From contig JAZUGR010000012.1 of NCBI GenBank assembly GCA_045641345.1, positions 1 through 44,752 of the forward strand: a stretch of DNA of 44,752 bases. Reading direction: 5' to 3'. Shown here one piece after another: positions 6,664 through 14,757 of the stretch. The stretch is from Cacconaster sp045641345 (GTDB lineage: Bacteria; Bacteroidota; Bacteroidia; Bacteroidales; UBA932). A model generated the notes under the pieces. That model worked only from the letters and a program-made list of their open reading frames with translations, was not told where the DNA came from and made no database searches. Numbering within the stretch: the first letter of the stretch is position 1; the number at the start of each line of letters is the position of its first letter. The position numbers were made by a program, and so were the translations under genes.

Positions 6664-9396
6664 TCAGAACAGCGTAGGTTCCTGTCCGGAACCGTTTCCG
6701 AGATCAGTATTCATCTGCGGCCCGTCAGCCACAGCAGGCTCCTCCTCCGCCCCGGTCTGCTCTGCCTCAGGCTCCTCACGGGACTCCTTTACGAGAGGCT
6801 CCATAAACTCCACCTGGCCCACGTCATAGCTGCTCAGACGACGCCCTCTGGCCCTGACGCTCTTCTGCTCAACCTCCTCTTCCACATCCAGTACCTCGGC
6901 TGCACGGTCTTTGTTCTTTCCCTTGAAAGATATCCTGAGCTGAGGGAATTCATCATCACAAATCGCAACATACGACGAAAGCGCCTCTGCAGGGACAAAA
7001 GGAACCGGAATGCCGCCGGCAGTGGGCTCGAAGCAGAAACGCTTGATATAATGCTTCTTTGCCGCCGTATCGAAATAGACTACGGTGAACACCTTGCCGC
7101 CGTCGAACTTGCCTATGCTTTCGATATCGCCCTGGTAGCGGTTGCTCAAATCATACGATGTGGTATAATACGTTCCGTCCTTGCAGATCACCAGCACCAG
7201 ATCATCCATCTGGAACTCGCCGAGATAGAGCCCGGAGCCGGAATCATTCAACCGGTTCACGTCGGTATCGAACCATATAGATTTGCCCGAAAGGGTCGAT
7301 ACCCCCTTCGACTTGAGAGTGATGCGGTGGATTGAGTTGGTTTTGGTGACCAGATTGCCCATAGAAGCCCTTCCCTTGATGGCAAGGAGTGCGAAATCGA
7401 AGTCTTCCGAAAGCTTCTTGAGCTTCGGCCTGGGACGGTAGTATATACGGAGAACCTCGGCCTCTCCATTGGAGTTGGCGGTAAACCACACCAGAGAAGA
7501 GCCTTCCGTGCCCTTTGTGAGGTTGTACTCCTTGTCCCTCGTCACCCCGGTCACCGAGAAACGCTTTGCATAATACGCCCCCTGGCGGCCGTCGCGGTAA
7601 ATCACGTTGTAAATCGTGCGCTCGTCGTTGCGGTGGAACACCCCGACATAGAGGATATCCTTGCCGACGAAAGCCTTGTCCTTGACTTTCGTCACCATAT
7701 AGGTTCCGTTCTTGAGGAACACCACTATTTCGGCTATGTCGGAGCAATCGCAGACGTATTCGGCATTCTCTATCTTCTTCTGGTCGGTCCCCACAAATCC
7801 GTCGGCGCGGTTGACATACAGCTTCGCGTTCGAGGCCACGGCCTTTTCGGCATGGATCTGCTCGAATGCGGAGATTTCGGTATGGCGCGGGAATGCTGCA
7901 CCGTATTTCTTTTTCAGCTGCTGGAAATACTTTATTGTAAAATCGACTATGTGCTCCAGGTTGTTGCGCACCTCATCGATATTGGCGTCAAGAGCGCGTA
8001 TCCTCTCATCCGCAGCCTTGATGTCGAATTTCGACATCTTGCGCACGGGTTTGTCCACAAGCTTGAGGATATCATCGGAAGTGATATCCCTGCGCAGCAG
8101 CTGGCGGAACTTCTGCATCCCGTCCTTGACGTCGGCAAGCTGCTTTTCCCAACTGTCGGCATCGTTTTCGAGGATGCGGTACACCTTCTGTTCGAAGAAT
8201 ATCTTTTCCAGAGAGGCGAAATGCCACTCGGACTCCAGTTCCGAAAGGAGGATGCCGAGTTCATTCTCGAAGAGGTCCTTCGTATGGAAGGCATTGTACT
8301 TGAGGATCTCGTCCACTCCCATGAACTTGGGATGGCGGTCCACTATGACGCAGGCATTGGGCGAAACCGAAACTTCGCAGTTGGTCAGAGCATACAGGGC
8401 GTCTATCGTCTTGTCGGGAGAGACGTCATTCTGCAGCTGGATTACAATCTGCACCGTATCGGCCGACATATCGTCAACCTTCTTGATCTTTATCTTGCCC
8501 TTGTCGTTCTCCTTGAGGATGGAGTCGATCAGGCTCCCCGTCGTCTGTCCGAAAGGAATCTCGGTGATCGCTATGGTGCGCTTGTCGAGCTTTACGATGC
8601 GGGCCCTGATCTTGATTTTGCCGCCACGCAGACCGTTGTTGTATTTGGAGCAGTCCATCAGACCGCCAGTGGGGAAATCAGGATACAGTTCGAACTCCTT
8701 GCCGCGCAGCGCAGAGACGCACGCATCCAGGAGCTCGTTGAAATTATGCGGCAGAATCTTCACGGCCAGGCCCACGGCAATGCCGTCAGTACCCTGTGCC
8801 AGCAGGAGCGGGAACTTCATCGGAAGCACCACCGGTTCCAGGTTCGCCCCATCGTAGGATGGAACCCATTCGGTAATCTTCTTGTTGAAGGCCACCTCCA
8901 GAGCGAATTTGCTCAATCTGGCCTCGATATATCGGGATGCCGCGGCCGGGTCGCCCGTAAAGATGTTGCCCCAGTTTCCCTGACAGTCCACCAGAAAGTT
9001 CTTCTGACCGAGGCCCACGAGCGCATCCTTGATGGAGGCATCGCCGTGAGGGTGATATTTCATCGTGTCGCCGACAATACCAGCCACTTTATGATAATGG
9101 CCGTCATCCACCTTGTACATTGCGTGCAGGATGCGGCGCTGGACAGGCTTCAGACCGTCTTCGATATGCGGCACTGCACGGTCGAGTATAACATAGGAGG
9201 CATAGTCCAGAAACCAGTCCTTGTACATTCCGGCGAGACGGTACCTGTTGCCTCCGTCGGCTACCAACCTGTCGTATTTCTCCTCATCTGCGGCAGCAAT
9301 GTTGTCCTCGTCAACAATTTCCTCGGATGCATCCGCGGCGGATTCAAGGGATTCATCCGCAGCAACATCATCAATCTCGTCTTCGTCAGTAGCCAT
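6664..9396 (-). CDS. parC: DNA topoisomerase IV subunit A (GyrA/ParC family)
   Basis: A 910-residue type IIA topoisomerase A subunit, which cuts and rejoins DNA to decatenate chromosomes and relax supercoils together with a ParE/GyrB partner (not in this window). After an acidic 40-residue N-terminus, the breakage-reunion domain starts with YASYVILDRAVPHIEDGLKP, has the KYHPHGDASIKDAL segment, and the catalytic tyrosine in SRYIEARLSKFA at about residues 157-168. A coiled-coil and tower region follows, then a degenerate C-terminal beta-propeller from about 530 and an acidic, low-complexity tail. The lack of a full gyrase box and the Bacteroidota-type sequence favour ParC over GyrA. It lies between era and aroK in the coupled cluster. 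Confidence 0.9.
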   Translation of the reverse strand: MATDEDEIDDVAADESLESAADASEEIVDEDNIAAADEEKYDRLVADGGNRYRLAGMYKDWFLDYASYVILDRAVPHIEDGLKPVQRRILHAMYKVDDGHYHKVAGIVGDTMKYHPHGDASIKDALVGLGQKNFLVDCQGNWGNIFTGDPAAASRYIEARLSKFALEVAFNKKITEWVPSYDGANLEPVVLPMKFPLLLAQGTDGIAVGLAVKILPHNFNELLDACVSALRGKEFELYPDFPTGGLMDCSKYNNGLRGGKIKIRARIVKLDKRTIAITEIPFGQTTGSLIDSILKENDKGKIKIKKVDDMSADTVQIVIQLQNDVSPDKTIDALYALTNCEVSVSPNACVIVDRHPKFMGVDEILKYNAFHTKDLFENELGILLSELESEWHFASLEKIFFEQKVYRILENDADSWEKQLADVKDGMQKFRQLLRRDITSDDILKLVDKPVRKMSKFDIKAADERIRALDANIDEVRNNLEHIVDFTIKYFQQLKKKYGAAFPRHTEISAFEQIHAEKAVASNAKLYVNRADGFVGTDQKKIENAEYVCDCSDIAEIVVFLKNGTYMVTKVKDKAFVGKDILYVGVFHRNDERTIYNVIYRDGRQGAYYAKRFSVTGVTRDKEYNLTKGTEGSSLVWFTANSNGEAEVLRIYYRPRPKLKKLSEDFDFALLAIKGRASMGNLVTKTNSIHRITLKSKGVSTLSGKSIWFDTDVNRLNDSGSGLYLGEFQMDDLVLVICKDGTYYTTSYDLSNRYQGDIESIGKFDGGKVFTVVYFDTAAKKHYIKRFCFEPTAGGIPVPFVPAEALSSYVAICDDEFPQLRISFKGKNKDRAAEVLDVEEEVEQKSVRARGRRLSSYDVGQVEFMEPLVKESREEPEAEQTGAEEEPAVADGPQMNTDLGNGSGQEPTLF

Positions 9397-9416
9397 ATCA
9401 ATCTATAAAAGAATTA

Positions 9417-10304
9417 TCAATCAAGTATATAGCCGAATCTCTTCAGCTTTCTGGAGTCTTCCCGCCAATTCTCCTCCACCTTTACAAATATCTGCAAAAA
9501 AACCTTTTTCTCAAAAAAAGACTCCATGTCGATGCGGGCCTGCGTAGCCATTTTCTTGAGGGCCTGACCGTTGCGGCCGATTATTATCCCCTTCTGGGAA
9601 TCGCGCATCACATTGACTACAGCGCTTATGTCGTACTGCCCGTCACCCTCCTTGAAAGAGTCTATCACCACCTCGACGCAATAGGGAATTTCCTTCGAAT
9701 AATTGAGAAGTATCTTTTCGCGTATGATTTCAGAGGCGAAGAACCTCATGCTCCTGTCGGTGAACGTATCCTTGTCGTACCACGGAGGACTCGCCGGCAG
9801 AAGTTCGACTATCCTCTCCATCACGCTGTCAAGGTTGAACCTGTTCAGAGCCGAGACGGCGAACACTTCCGCACGCGGGACGAGCGACTTCCACTCTCCG
9901 ACGATTCCGAGCACCGAGTCGTTGTCGCTCAGGTCTATCTTGTTGAGAACGATTATGACAGGAGAGGCCACCCTGTTGAGTTTTTCCACATACTCGAGAT
10001 TCTTGTCCTTCTTTTCCACCACGTCGGTGACGTAGAGAATGACGTCGGCGTCGCCGATAGCCGTGTCGACGAAGTCCATCATACTCTGCTGCAACCGATA
10101 ACTGGGTTTGAGTATGCCCGGCGTATCGGAATAGACAATCTGGTAGTCCGGACCGTTCACTATGCCCATTATGCGGTGCCTTGTGGTCTGGGCCTTGTTT
10201 GTCACAATCGACAGTCTTTCCCCCACCAGGGCATTCATCAGCGTTGACTTGCCCACGTTGGGATTGCCGATGATATTCACGAAACCTGCGCGATGCTCTC
10301 TCAT
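9417..10304 (-). CDS. era: GTPase Era, 16S rRNA maturation factor
   Basis: A 295-residue Era GTPase, which binds the 3' end of 16S rRNA during 30S assembly. The G1 motif GNPNVGKST lies at about residues 13-21, G3 DTPG at about 60-63, G4 NKID at about 123-126, and a C-terminal KH domain (RNGQALKKMATQARIDME) follows after residue 200. I chose ATG 10304 (MREHRAGF), which comes one base after the stop of the upstream gene in a TGATATG junction; a TTG three codons earlier would overlap that gene. Era next to a pseudouridine synthase gives a local ribosome-maturation theme. Confidence 0.95.
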   Translation of the reverse strand: MREHRAGFVNIIGNPNVGKSTLMNALVGERLSIVTNKAQTTRHRIMGIVNGPDYQIVYSDTPGILKPSYRLQQSMMDFVDTAIGDADVILYVTDVVEKKDKNLEYVEKLNRVASPVIIVLNKIDLSDNDSVLGIVGEWKSLVPRAEVFAVSALNRFNLDSVMERIVELLPASPPWYDKDTFTDRSMRFFASEIIREKILLNYSKEIPYCVEVVIDSFKEGDGQYDISAVVNVMRDSQKGIIIGRNGQALKKMATQARIDMESFFEKKVFLQIFVKVEENWREDSRKLKRFGYILD

Positions 10305-10305
10305 A

Positions 10306-11448
10306 TCACTCAAATGAACCCATCTTCAACTTTGCAATCTCCGTTTCGGTGAGGAACCTCCAGGAACCACGGGTAAGAGCCTTCTTGGTGAGGCCTGCGA
10401 AATATACCCTGTCGAGTTTTCCCACCTTGTATCCGAGATGTTCGAACATCCTGCGCACAATACGGTTGCGGCCTGAATGGATCTGCACCCCGACCTGCGC
10501 CATATCGTCATCGACGTAGGAGAGGCTGTCGGCGTGTATTTCGCCGTCTTCAAGCTCGATACCGGCAAGCAACGCGTCGAAATCGGCCTTTTTCAGGTTC
10601 TTGTCGAGGAAAGCGTGATATATTTTGGTGGCCCCGTAAGAGGGATGCATCAGCTTGTCGGCCAGATCCCCGTCGTTGGTGAACATAAGCACGCCGGTGG
10701 TCGCCTTGTCAAGACGCCCCACGGGATAGACCCTCTGCGGACATTCAGTCTTGGATATCAAATCCATTACGGTTTTGTCGGCGTGAGGATCATCCACCGT
10801 GGTCACATACCCCTTCGGCTTGTTCATTACAATATAAACCCTCTTTTCGCCCTTGAGGCGTTCACCGTTGAAACGGATGTCATCAGTCATCTTGACCTTG
10901 GTGCCCAGTTCGGTAACGACGGTGCCGTTCACGCTCACCAGCCCGGTCTGTATGAACTCATCCGCCTCACGGCGTGAGCACACTCCCGAATTCGAGATGA
11001 ACCTGTTGAGACGTATATATTCGTCAGTAGGAGTCCACTCGCTTGCAACGGGCCTCCGCACGTATTTTCTTTCGCCTGCGGCTTCTTCGCCCGAGAACCT
11101 TCTGCCTCCGAAAGGTTTTCTGTCGCCAAACGGCTTCCTCCCGCCGGCGAACTTCCTTTCGCCTGAAAAACTCCTTTCACCGGCGAATTTCCTTTCGCCT
11201 GAAAAACTTCTCTCTCCGGCAGGCTTCCTACCGCCGAAAGACTTTCTCTCACCGAAAGGCTTCCTCCCGTCGAAAGGCTTCCTCTCACCGAAAGGCCTGC
11301 CCTCCCCATACTCTTTCCCGACTCTCTTTTCTGAGGATGATCTTCTGCCACTACGCTCCGGCACACCGCCATGGGCCGATCCTGACGGCCTCGTTCTTCT
11401 GCCGGCAGAGCCTGTCACAGGTTTTCTCCGGCCAAATGTCTTTTCCAT
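10306..11448 (-). CDS. rluB: rRNA pseudouridine synthase (RluB/RsuA family) with hexapeptide-repeat N-terminus
   Basis: A 380-residue protein with an S4 RNA-binding domain at about residues 143-190 and an RsuA/RluB-type pseudouridine synthase domain with the catalytic aspartate in GRLDKATTG (D247). RluB acts on 23S rRNA helix 89 and RsuA on 16S; which applies here cannot be told, though RluB-like is the usual annotation. The first 140 residues are a very basic low-complexity tail, with about twelve copies of a six-residue unit resembling GERKPF between residues 50 and 120. This tail is about 140 residues longer than the E. coli core enzyme and probably binds RNA (inference). First gene of the cluster that continues with era and parC; a candidate promoter lies about 50 bases upstream. 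Confidence 0.88.
   Translation of the reverse strand: MEKTFGRRKPVTGSAGRRTRPSGSAHGGVPERSGRRSSSEKRVGKEYGEGRPFGERKPFDGRKPFGERKSFGGRKPAGERSFSGERKFAGERSFSGERKFAGGRKPFGDRKPFGGRRFSGEEAAGERKYVRRPVASEWTPTDEYIRLNRFISNSGVCSRREADEFIQTGLVSVNGTVVTELGTKVKMTDDIRFNGERLKGEKRVYIVMNKPKGYVTTVDDPHADKTVMDLISKTECPQRVYPVGRLDKATTGVLMFTNDGDLADKLMHPSYGATKIYHAFLDKNLKKADFDALLAGIELEDGEIHADSLSYVDDDMAQVGVQIHSGRNRIVRRMFEHLGYKVGKLDRVYFAGLTKKALTRGSWRFLTETEIAKLKMGSFE
11089..11301 (-). repeat. 18-bp tandem repeats encoding (G-E/G-R-K-P-F)-like hexapeptides
   Basis: This stretch of the pseudouridine synthase gene repeats with an 18-bp period, about twelve units, all in frame. Inside it a 36-bp block is duplicated almost exactly, giving GERSFSGERKFA twice in a row (residues 78-89 and 90-101). 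Such arrays can expand or shrink by slipped-strand replication without breaking the reading frame. Confidence 0.85.
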
Positions 11449-11493
11449 TACAGATTATATTATATATATATTATGGTATCCAGAATCCGGGTG

Positions 11494-11501
11494 CAAATTT
11501 A
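11494..11501 (-). promoter_or_regulatory. Candidate -7 box for the rluB-to-exbD cluster (TAAATTTG)
   Basis: A minus-strand TAnnTTTG match about 45 bases before the rluB-like start, back to back with a plus-strand box for the permease gene. No clear -33 TTTG at 19-21 bases. Confidence 0.45.
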
Positions 11502-11526
11502 CTAAACAGTTCTCAATAAATTTTCC

Positions 11527-11534
11527 TACATTTG
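11527..11534 (+). promoter_or_regulatory. Candidate -7 box for the permease gene (TACATTTG)
   Basis: A plus-strand TAnnTTTG match ending only four bases before ATG 11539. If used, transcription would begin at or beside the start codon, giving a leaderless or nearly leaderless message, or the true start would be the ATG at 11548. Confidence 0.4.
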
Positions 11535-11538
11535 GAAA

Positions 11539-12747
11539 ATGTTTGAGATGGATATGTGGAGGAGAGCAAACATCACCCTGGCGCTTGATTCACTGGCAGC
11601 CAACAGGTTGCGTACAGCGCTAACAATCACTGTAATAGCAATTGGAATAACGTCCCTCGTCGGGATAGAAACCGCTATGGACATCCTTTCGGAGGAGGTT
11701 TCAGGCAGTTTCGGCAGGATGGGGGCAGGCTCTATTGCCATAACTTCATCCCCATCGGGAGAATCCCGCCCCATCACCCTGCACGAGGCGGAATCATTCG
11801 TGGCGCAATGGAGCGGCAACAGTGCATGCCTGTCGGCAGAACTGCTTCAAATGGCGGAAGTCTCATCGGAGGGGAAGCACACCGACCCAGTGGTAAAAAT
11901 CGTGGCTGCCGACCGTAATTTCGTCGAAACAGCCAGGTTGAGTCTTGCCGAAGGCCGGAATTTCTCAAAGCGGGAGGTCCAGATTTCATCCAACGTATGC
12001 ATACTTGGACACGCAGTGGCGGCAAAACTGTTCAAGCATCGTTCACCCATAGGGCACACGGTAACGGCGGCAGGCGCTTCGCTCAGAGTGGCGGGCATTC
12101 TGGAAAGGCAGGGCGCCCTGCTTGGCGAGGGCTACGACAACTCGCTCATAATCCCGATAGCCGCCGCACGGGGCAAATTCATAAGCGGCTCCACCGATTT
12201 CAGGATTCTTATTCCGTGTGACGCCCACTCCGACATTTCCGCAGTGGAAAATGAAGCCAGGTCCGCAATGAGGGCAGCACGACGTCTCCCAGCAGGGCAC
12301 CAGTGCGATTTCGACGTTTCTTCAAGCGACGCCCTGCAGCAGAAATTCTCATCGATAAAGCACAAGCTCTCCATAGCCGCGCTGATAGTGGGGCTCATCA
12401 CCCTGCTCGGAGCATCAGTGGGCCTTATGAACATACTTCTGGTATCGGTCAAGGAACGCACAGCGGAAATAGGCCTCCGGAAGGCTATCGGAGAAAGAGT
12501 CTCGTCAATCAGAAGGCAGTTCCTGCTCGAGGCGGTCATCATAGGCCAGGCTGGAGGAGCCATCGGCATTATCGTCGGGCTGCTTACCGGCAATGCGGTC
12601 GCCCTGTGGCTGGAAAGCAGTTTCATAATTCCATGGGTATGGATTTTCAGAGCCGTGGCAATATGTCTGGCCGTAAGCCTCGCTTCGGGCAGCATACCGG
12701 CATCGCGTGCCGCCGCCCTCAATCCGGTTGACTCGCTGCGCAGATAA
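11539..12747 (+). CDS. MacB/FtsX-type ABC transporter permease
   Basis: A 402-residue permease with the MacB layout: one N-terminal membrane helix at about residues 26-47 (LTITVIAIGITSLVGIETAM), a periplasmic MacB_PCD-like domain of about 220 residues, then the FtsX domain with three helices, including the coupling stretch ERTAEIGLRKAIGE after helix two. Such permeases work with a MacB/LolD-type ATPase to drive mechanotransmission, peptide or lipoprotein export; no ATPase gene lies beside it, so the partner must be elsewhere. Start MFEMDMWRRANI could also be the internal ATG at 11548 or 11554. It is divergent from the rluB cluster and convergent with a lipoprotein gene. Confidence 0.88.
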   Translation: MFEMDMWRRANITLALDSLAANRLRTALTITVIAIGITSLVGIETAMDILSEEVSGSFGRMGAGSIAITSSPSGESRPITLHEAESFVAQWSGNSACLSAELLQMAEVSSEGKHTDPVVKIVAADRNFVETARLSLAEGRNFSKREVQISSNVCILGHAVAAKLFKHRSPIGHTVTAAGASLRVAGILERQGALLGEGYDNSLIIPIAAARGKFISGSTDFRILIPCDAHSDISAVENEARSAMRAARRLPAGHQCDFDVSSSDALQQKFSSIKHKLSIAALIVGLITLLGASVGLMNILLVSVKERTAEIGLRKAIGERVSSIRRQFLLEAVIIGQAGGAIGIIVGLLTGNAVALWLESSFIIPWVWIFRAVAICLAVSLASGSIPASRAAALNPVDSLRR

Positions 12748-12750
12748 ACA

Positions 12751-12780
12751 GGCGGGGGCAGCCCCAAGGCCGCCCCCGCC
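12751..12780. terminator. GC-rich hairpin between convergent genes
   Basis: Perfect 9-bp stem GGCGGGGGC / GCCCCCGCC with a partly paired 12-base interior, starting three bases after the permease stop. There is no T-tract on the plus side; on the minus side the stem is followed by TGTTTAT. It probably ends transcription from one or both directions, more convincingly the lipoprotein gene. Confidence 0.6.
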
Positions 12781-12800
12781 GCATTATGATTCAAAAGGGA

Positions 12801-14204
12801 CTAGTCGGTTCCACCGCCGTTGTCCAAATCATCGAATACCTTTATCTTCATGCAGCGGACATTGGTACAGCAGGCGTTCTGGTCGATTCCACGATACGCC
12901 CTGATTGTATCCTTGTCGAAATACAGAATACGCTGATAACCGGTGGAAGCACCGAAGCTGACGGTATAAGACGTATAATATCCTGATTTTGTAACACCAA
13001 GCAGCTGGCCGTCCTTGGACTGGCGATAGCCGGCAGCAGGATAGAAGTCAGTCTTGTTGGTATCCAGCGTGCCGTAGTATCTGAAATTATAACCGCCGGC
13101 CTTGGGCATTGTATATGCATTGGTGGCATTGATTGCCGAATTGTCACCTGCATATACGTTCTCACTCGTTTCGGTACCGTCATTGTCGGAACCGATGACA
13201 GTGGTAGCCGTGCTGAGGAATCCACGATAAAGCTTGTTGGGCGCAGTCATATAGCCGGCAGGACACGGGTCGTAGCACGACTTCGTCTGATACCAGAGAG
13301 TCCTGTCGCGATATATCGAGTCGGCGGCATACCAGTACGAGGATCCGATTGCAGGGGTTATGGTTGTCATAGGATGCTGCGTTGCATATTCGATCAGGAA
13401 TTCCTTGCTGTTGGCATCGACCATGGATATGATTTCATCGACGAGCTCCTTGTAGCTCTTGTCGCCGGAGTAGTTGTTGATGTATTCCGACTTTACCGAA
13501 GTAAGTATGGCGTCGGCGCCCTTTGTATCCCATTCCACCGGTGCATTGCCTTCCTCAGGCATTGTGCACTCAATGAATCCGCACGCCCCGGCGTCACCCG
13601 AAACTTTCGAGAAATCGGCACGTCCCAGAGGGTCCTTTCTGCCATGCATATAATAGAGGCCTGCAGTGGCATCGATGTTCTCGAGCGACCCGTTGGCCTT
13701 CATACGGCCCGCCTCCATAGCACCGAGAGCGAAAGGCATCACCTCGCAGCCACCGAGAGCGGCATACTCAAGAACCTTGTTCGGGTCCTCCCTGGGCTTC
13801 CATATATGGTACGACCAAAGGAGAGTGCCCTTGTTGTTCCATATGCCTACAAGTGCATTTCCGCTGCCGGCAATCCCGCTGACCGTAACGGTTCTGTCGG
13901 CATTCAGGGTAACGGAACCGATTGTCATACCCTTTTCAATCCAGATGACCTTGGCCTCGGCAGCCTTGTCGAGCGTATCGACCTCGGTCGTGGAGAAGAT
14001 GGTATGGTTAAGCTCGTTGACGCTGTATGCCTTGACGTCAAAGTGCACTTCCGTCGAGTCATAGGCGATGATACTGTTGGCTGTACCGTAACAGTGAAGA
14101 ATACCTAATGCGCCGTCTTCACCTTTCACCGGGCCACGGGTATAATGATCGTGGCAACCGGTCAGAACGGCTGCAACGGCAAGAAGCATTAAAATCTTTT
14201 TCAT
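12801..14204 (-). CDS. Surface-type lipoprotein with DPCPAG (FISUMP-like) motif
   Basis: A 467-residue predicted lipoprotein. I chose ATG 14204 because it gives a clear lipoprotein signal, MKKILMLLAVAAVLTGC, with the lipid-attached cysteine at residue 17; the open frame continues upstream to 14348 only by overlapping ssb. The body resembles Bacteroidota proteins related to the Fibrobacter major paralogous (FISUMP) domain: CYDPCPAGYMTAPNK in the C-terminal half and a late cysteine-containing NVRCMKIKVFDD close to the end. This suggests an exported, perhaps surface, beta-rich protein; ligand and role are unknown. It lies 31 bases downstream of ssb and may share its transcript. A GC-rich hairpin follows its stop. 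Confidence 0.75.
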   Translation of the reverse strand: MKKILMLLAVAAVLTGCHDHYTRGPVKGEDGALGILHCYGTANSIIAYDSTEVHFDVKAYSVNELNHTIFSTTEVDTLDKAAEAKVIWIEKGMTIGSVTLNADRTVTVSGIAGSGNALVGIWNNKGTLLWSYHIWKPREDPNKVLEYAALGGCEVMPFALGAMEAGRMKANGSLENIDATAGLYYMHGRKDPLGRADFSKVSGDAGACGFIECTMPEEGNAPVEWDTKGADAILTSVKSEYINNYSGDKSYKELVDEIISMVDANSKEFLIEYATQHPMTTITPAIGSSYWYAADSIYRDRTLWYQTKSCYDPCPAGYMTAPNKLYRGFLSTATTVIGSDNDGTETSENVYAGDNSAINATNAYTMPKAGGYNFRYYGTLDTNKTDFYPAAGYRQSKDGQLLGVTKSGYYTSYTVSFGASTGYQRILYFDKDTIRAYRGIDQNACCTNVRCMKIKVFDDLDNGGGTD

Positions 14205-14235
14205 ATTGGTTTGTTTGTGTTTATAATTTATTCTA

Positions 14236-14706
14236 TCAGAAAGGCAGGTCGTCCGAACTGTCGGCCGAAAGGTCGGCCGACGAAACTGCAGGGGCCGAAG
14301 CGGCTGCAGGCTCACTATGACGGACATCCTGGCGCACCGGCTCGGCATATCCCGCTCCCGAGGGAACGGAAGCGCCGTCCTTTTTGCCGAGAAGCTGGAT
14401 GGTGTCGGCCATTATTTCGGTGACATATCGCTTGGCGCCGCCCTGATCGTCCCACGAACGGGTGCGGATACGCCCCTCAACATATATCTGCGAGCCTTTG
14501 TGGATATAATTCGAAGCCAGGTCGGCGAGCTGCCTCCATGCCACTATGTTGTGCCACTCGGTGAGCTCCTTCGACTCCCCGTTCCTGTCCTTGTATCTTT
14601 CAGAGGTTGCGAGAGTGAACGACGCTACGGCCACACCGCTCTCCAGATGCCGCACATCAGGCTCTTTCCCGACGTTTCCTATAAGCAATACTTTATTCAG
14701 TGCCAT
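14236..14706 (-). CDS. ssb: Single-stranded DNA-binding protein
   Basis: A 156-residue SSB, which coats single-stranded DNA in replication, repair and recombination. The OB-fold begins MALNKVLLIGNVGKEPDVR and includes WHNIVAWRQLAD and GSQIYVEGRIRTRSW; it is followed by a flexible alanine/serine-rich linker and the acidic tip DDLPF at the C-terminus, the docking site for partner proteins such as RecJ, PriA and Topo III. recJ is encoded about 4 kb away. A well-formed promoter lies directly upstream and an AAAGGA ribosome site precedes the ATG. Confidence 0.96.
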   Translation of the reverse strand: MALNKVLLIGNVGKEPDVRHLESGVAVASFTLATSERYKDRNGESKELTEWHNIVAWRQLADLASNYIHKGSQIYVEGRIRTRSWDDQGGAKRYVTEIMADTIQLLGKKDGASVPSGAGYAEPVRQDVRHSEPAAASAPAVSSADLSADSSDDLPF

Positions 14707-14723
14707 AATTATCCTTTAGGGGG

Positions 14724-14754
14724 TAAAGTTAGACATTTTTTACAATATAGCAAA
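14724..14754 (-). promoter_or_regulatory. ssb promoter: TTTG, 19 bases, TAACTTTA
   Basis: Read on the minus strand, TTTG at 14754-14751 and TAACTTTA at 14731-14724 are separated by exactly 19 bases, matching the Bacteroidota -33/-7 layout with one mismatch at the last base. It overlaps the end of the preceding gene, so ssb has its own promoter despite lying downstream of the lysS-aroE run. Confidence 0.65.
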
Positions 14755-14757
14755 ATT

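Noticed and set aside
7633..9408. Long plus-strand open frame of about 590 codons
   Set aside because: It lies entirely antisense to the topoisomerase IV gene, whose protein has clear conserved motifs; the frame has no recognisable domain.
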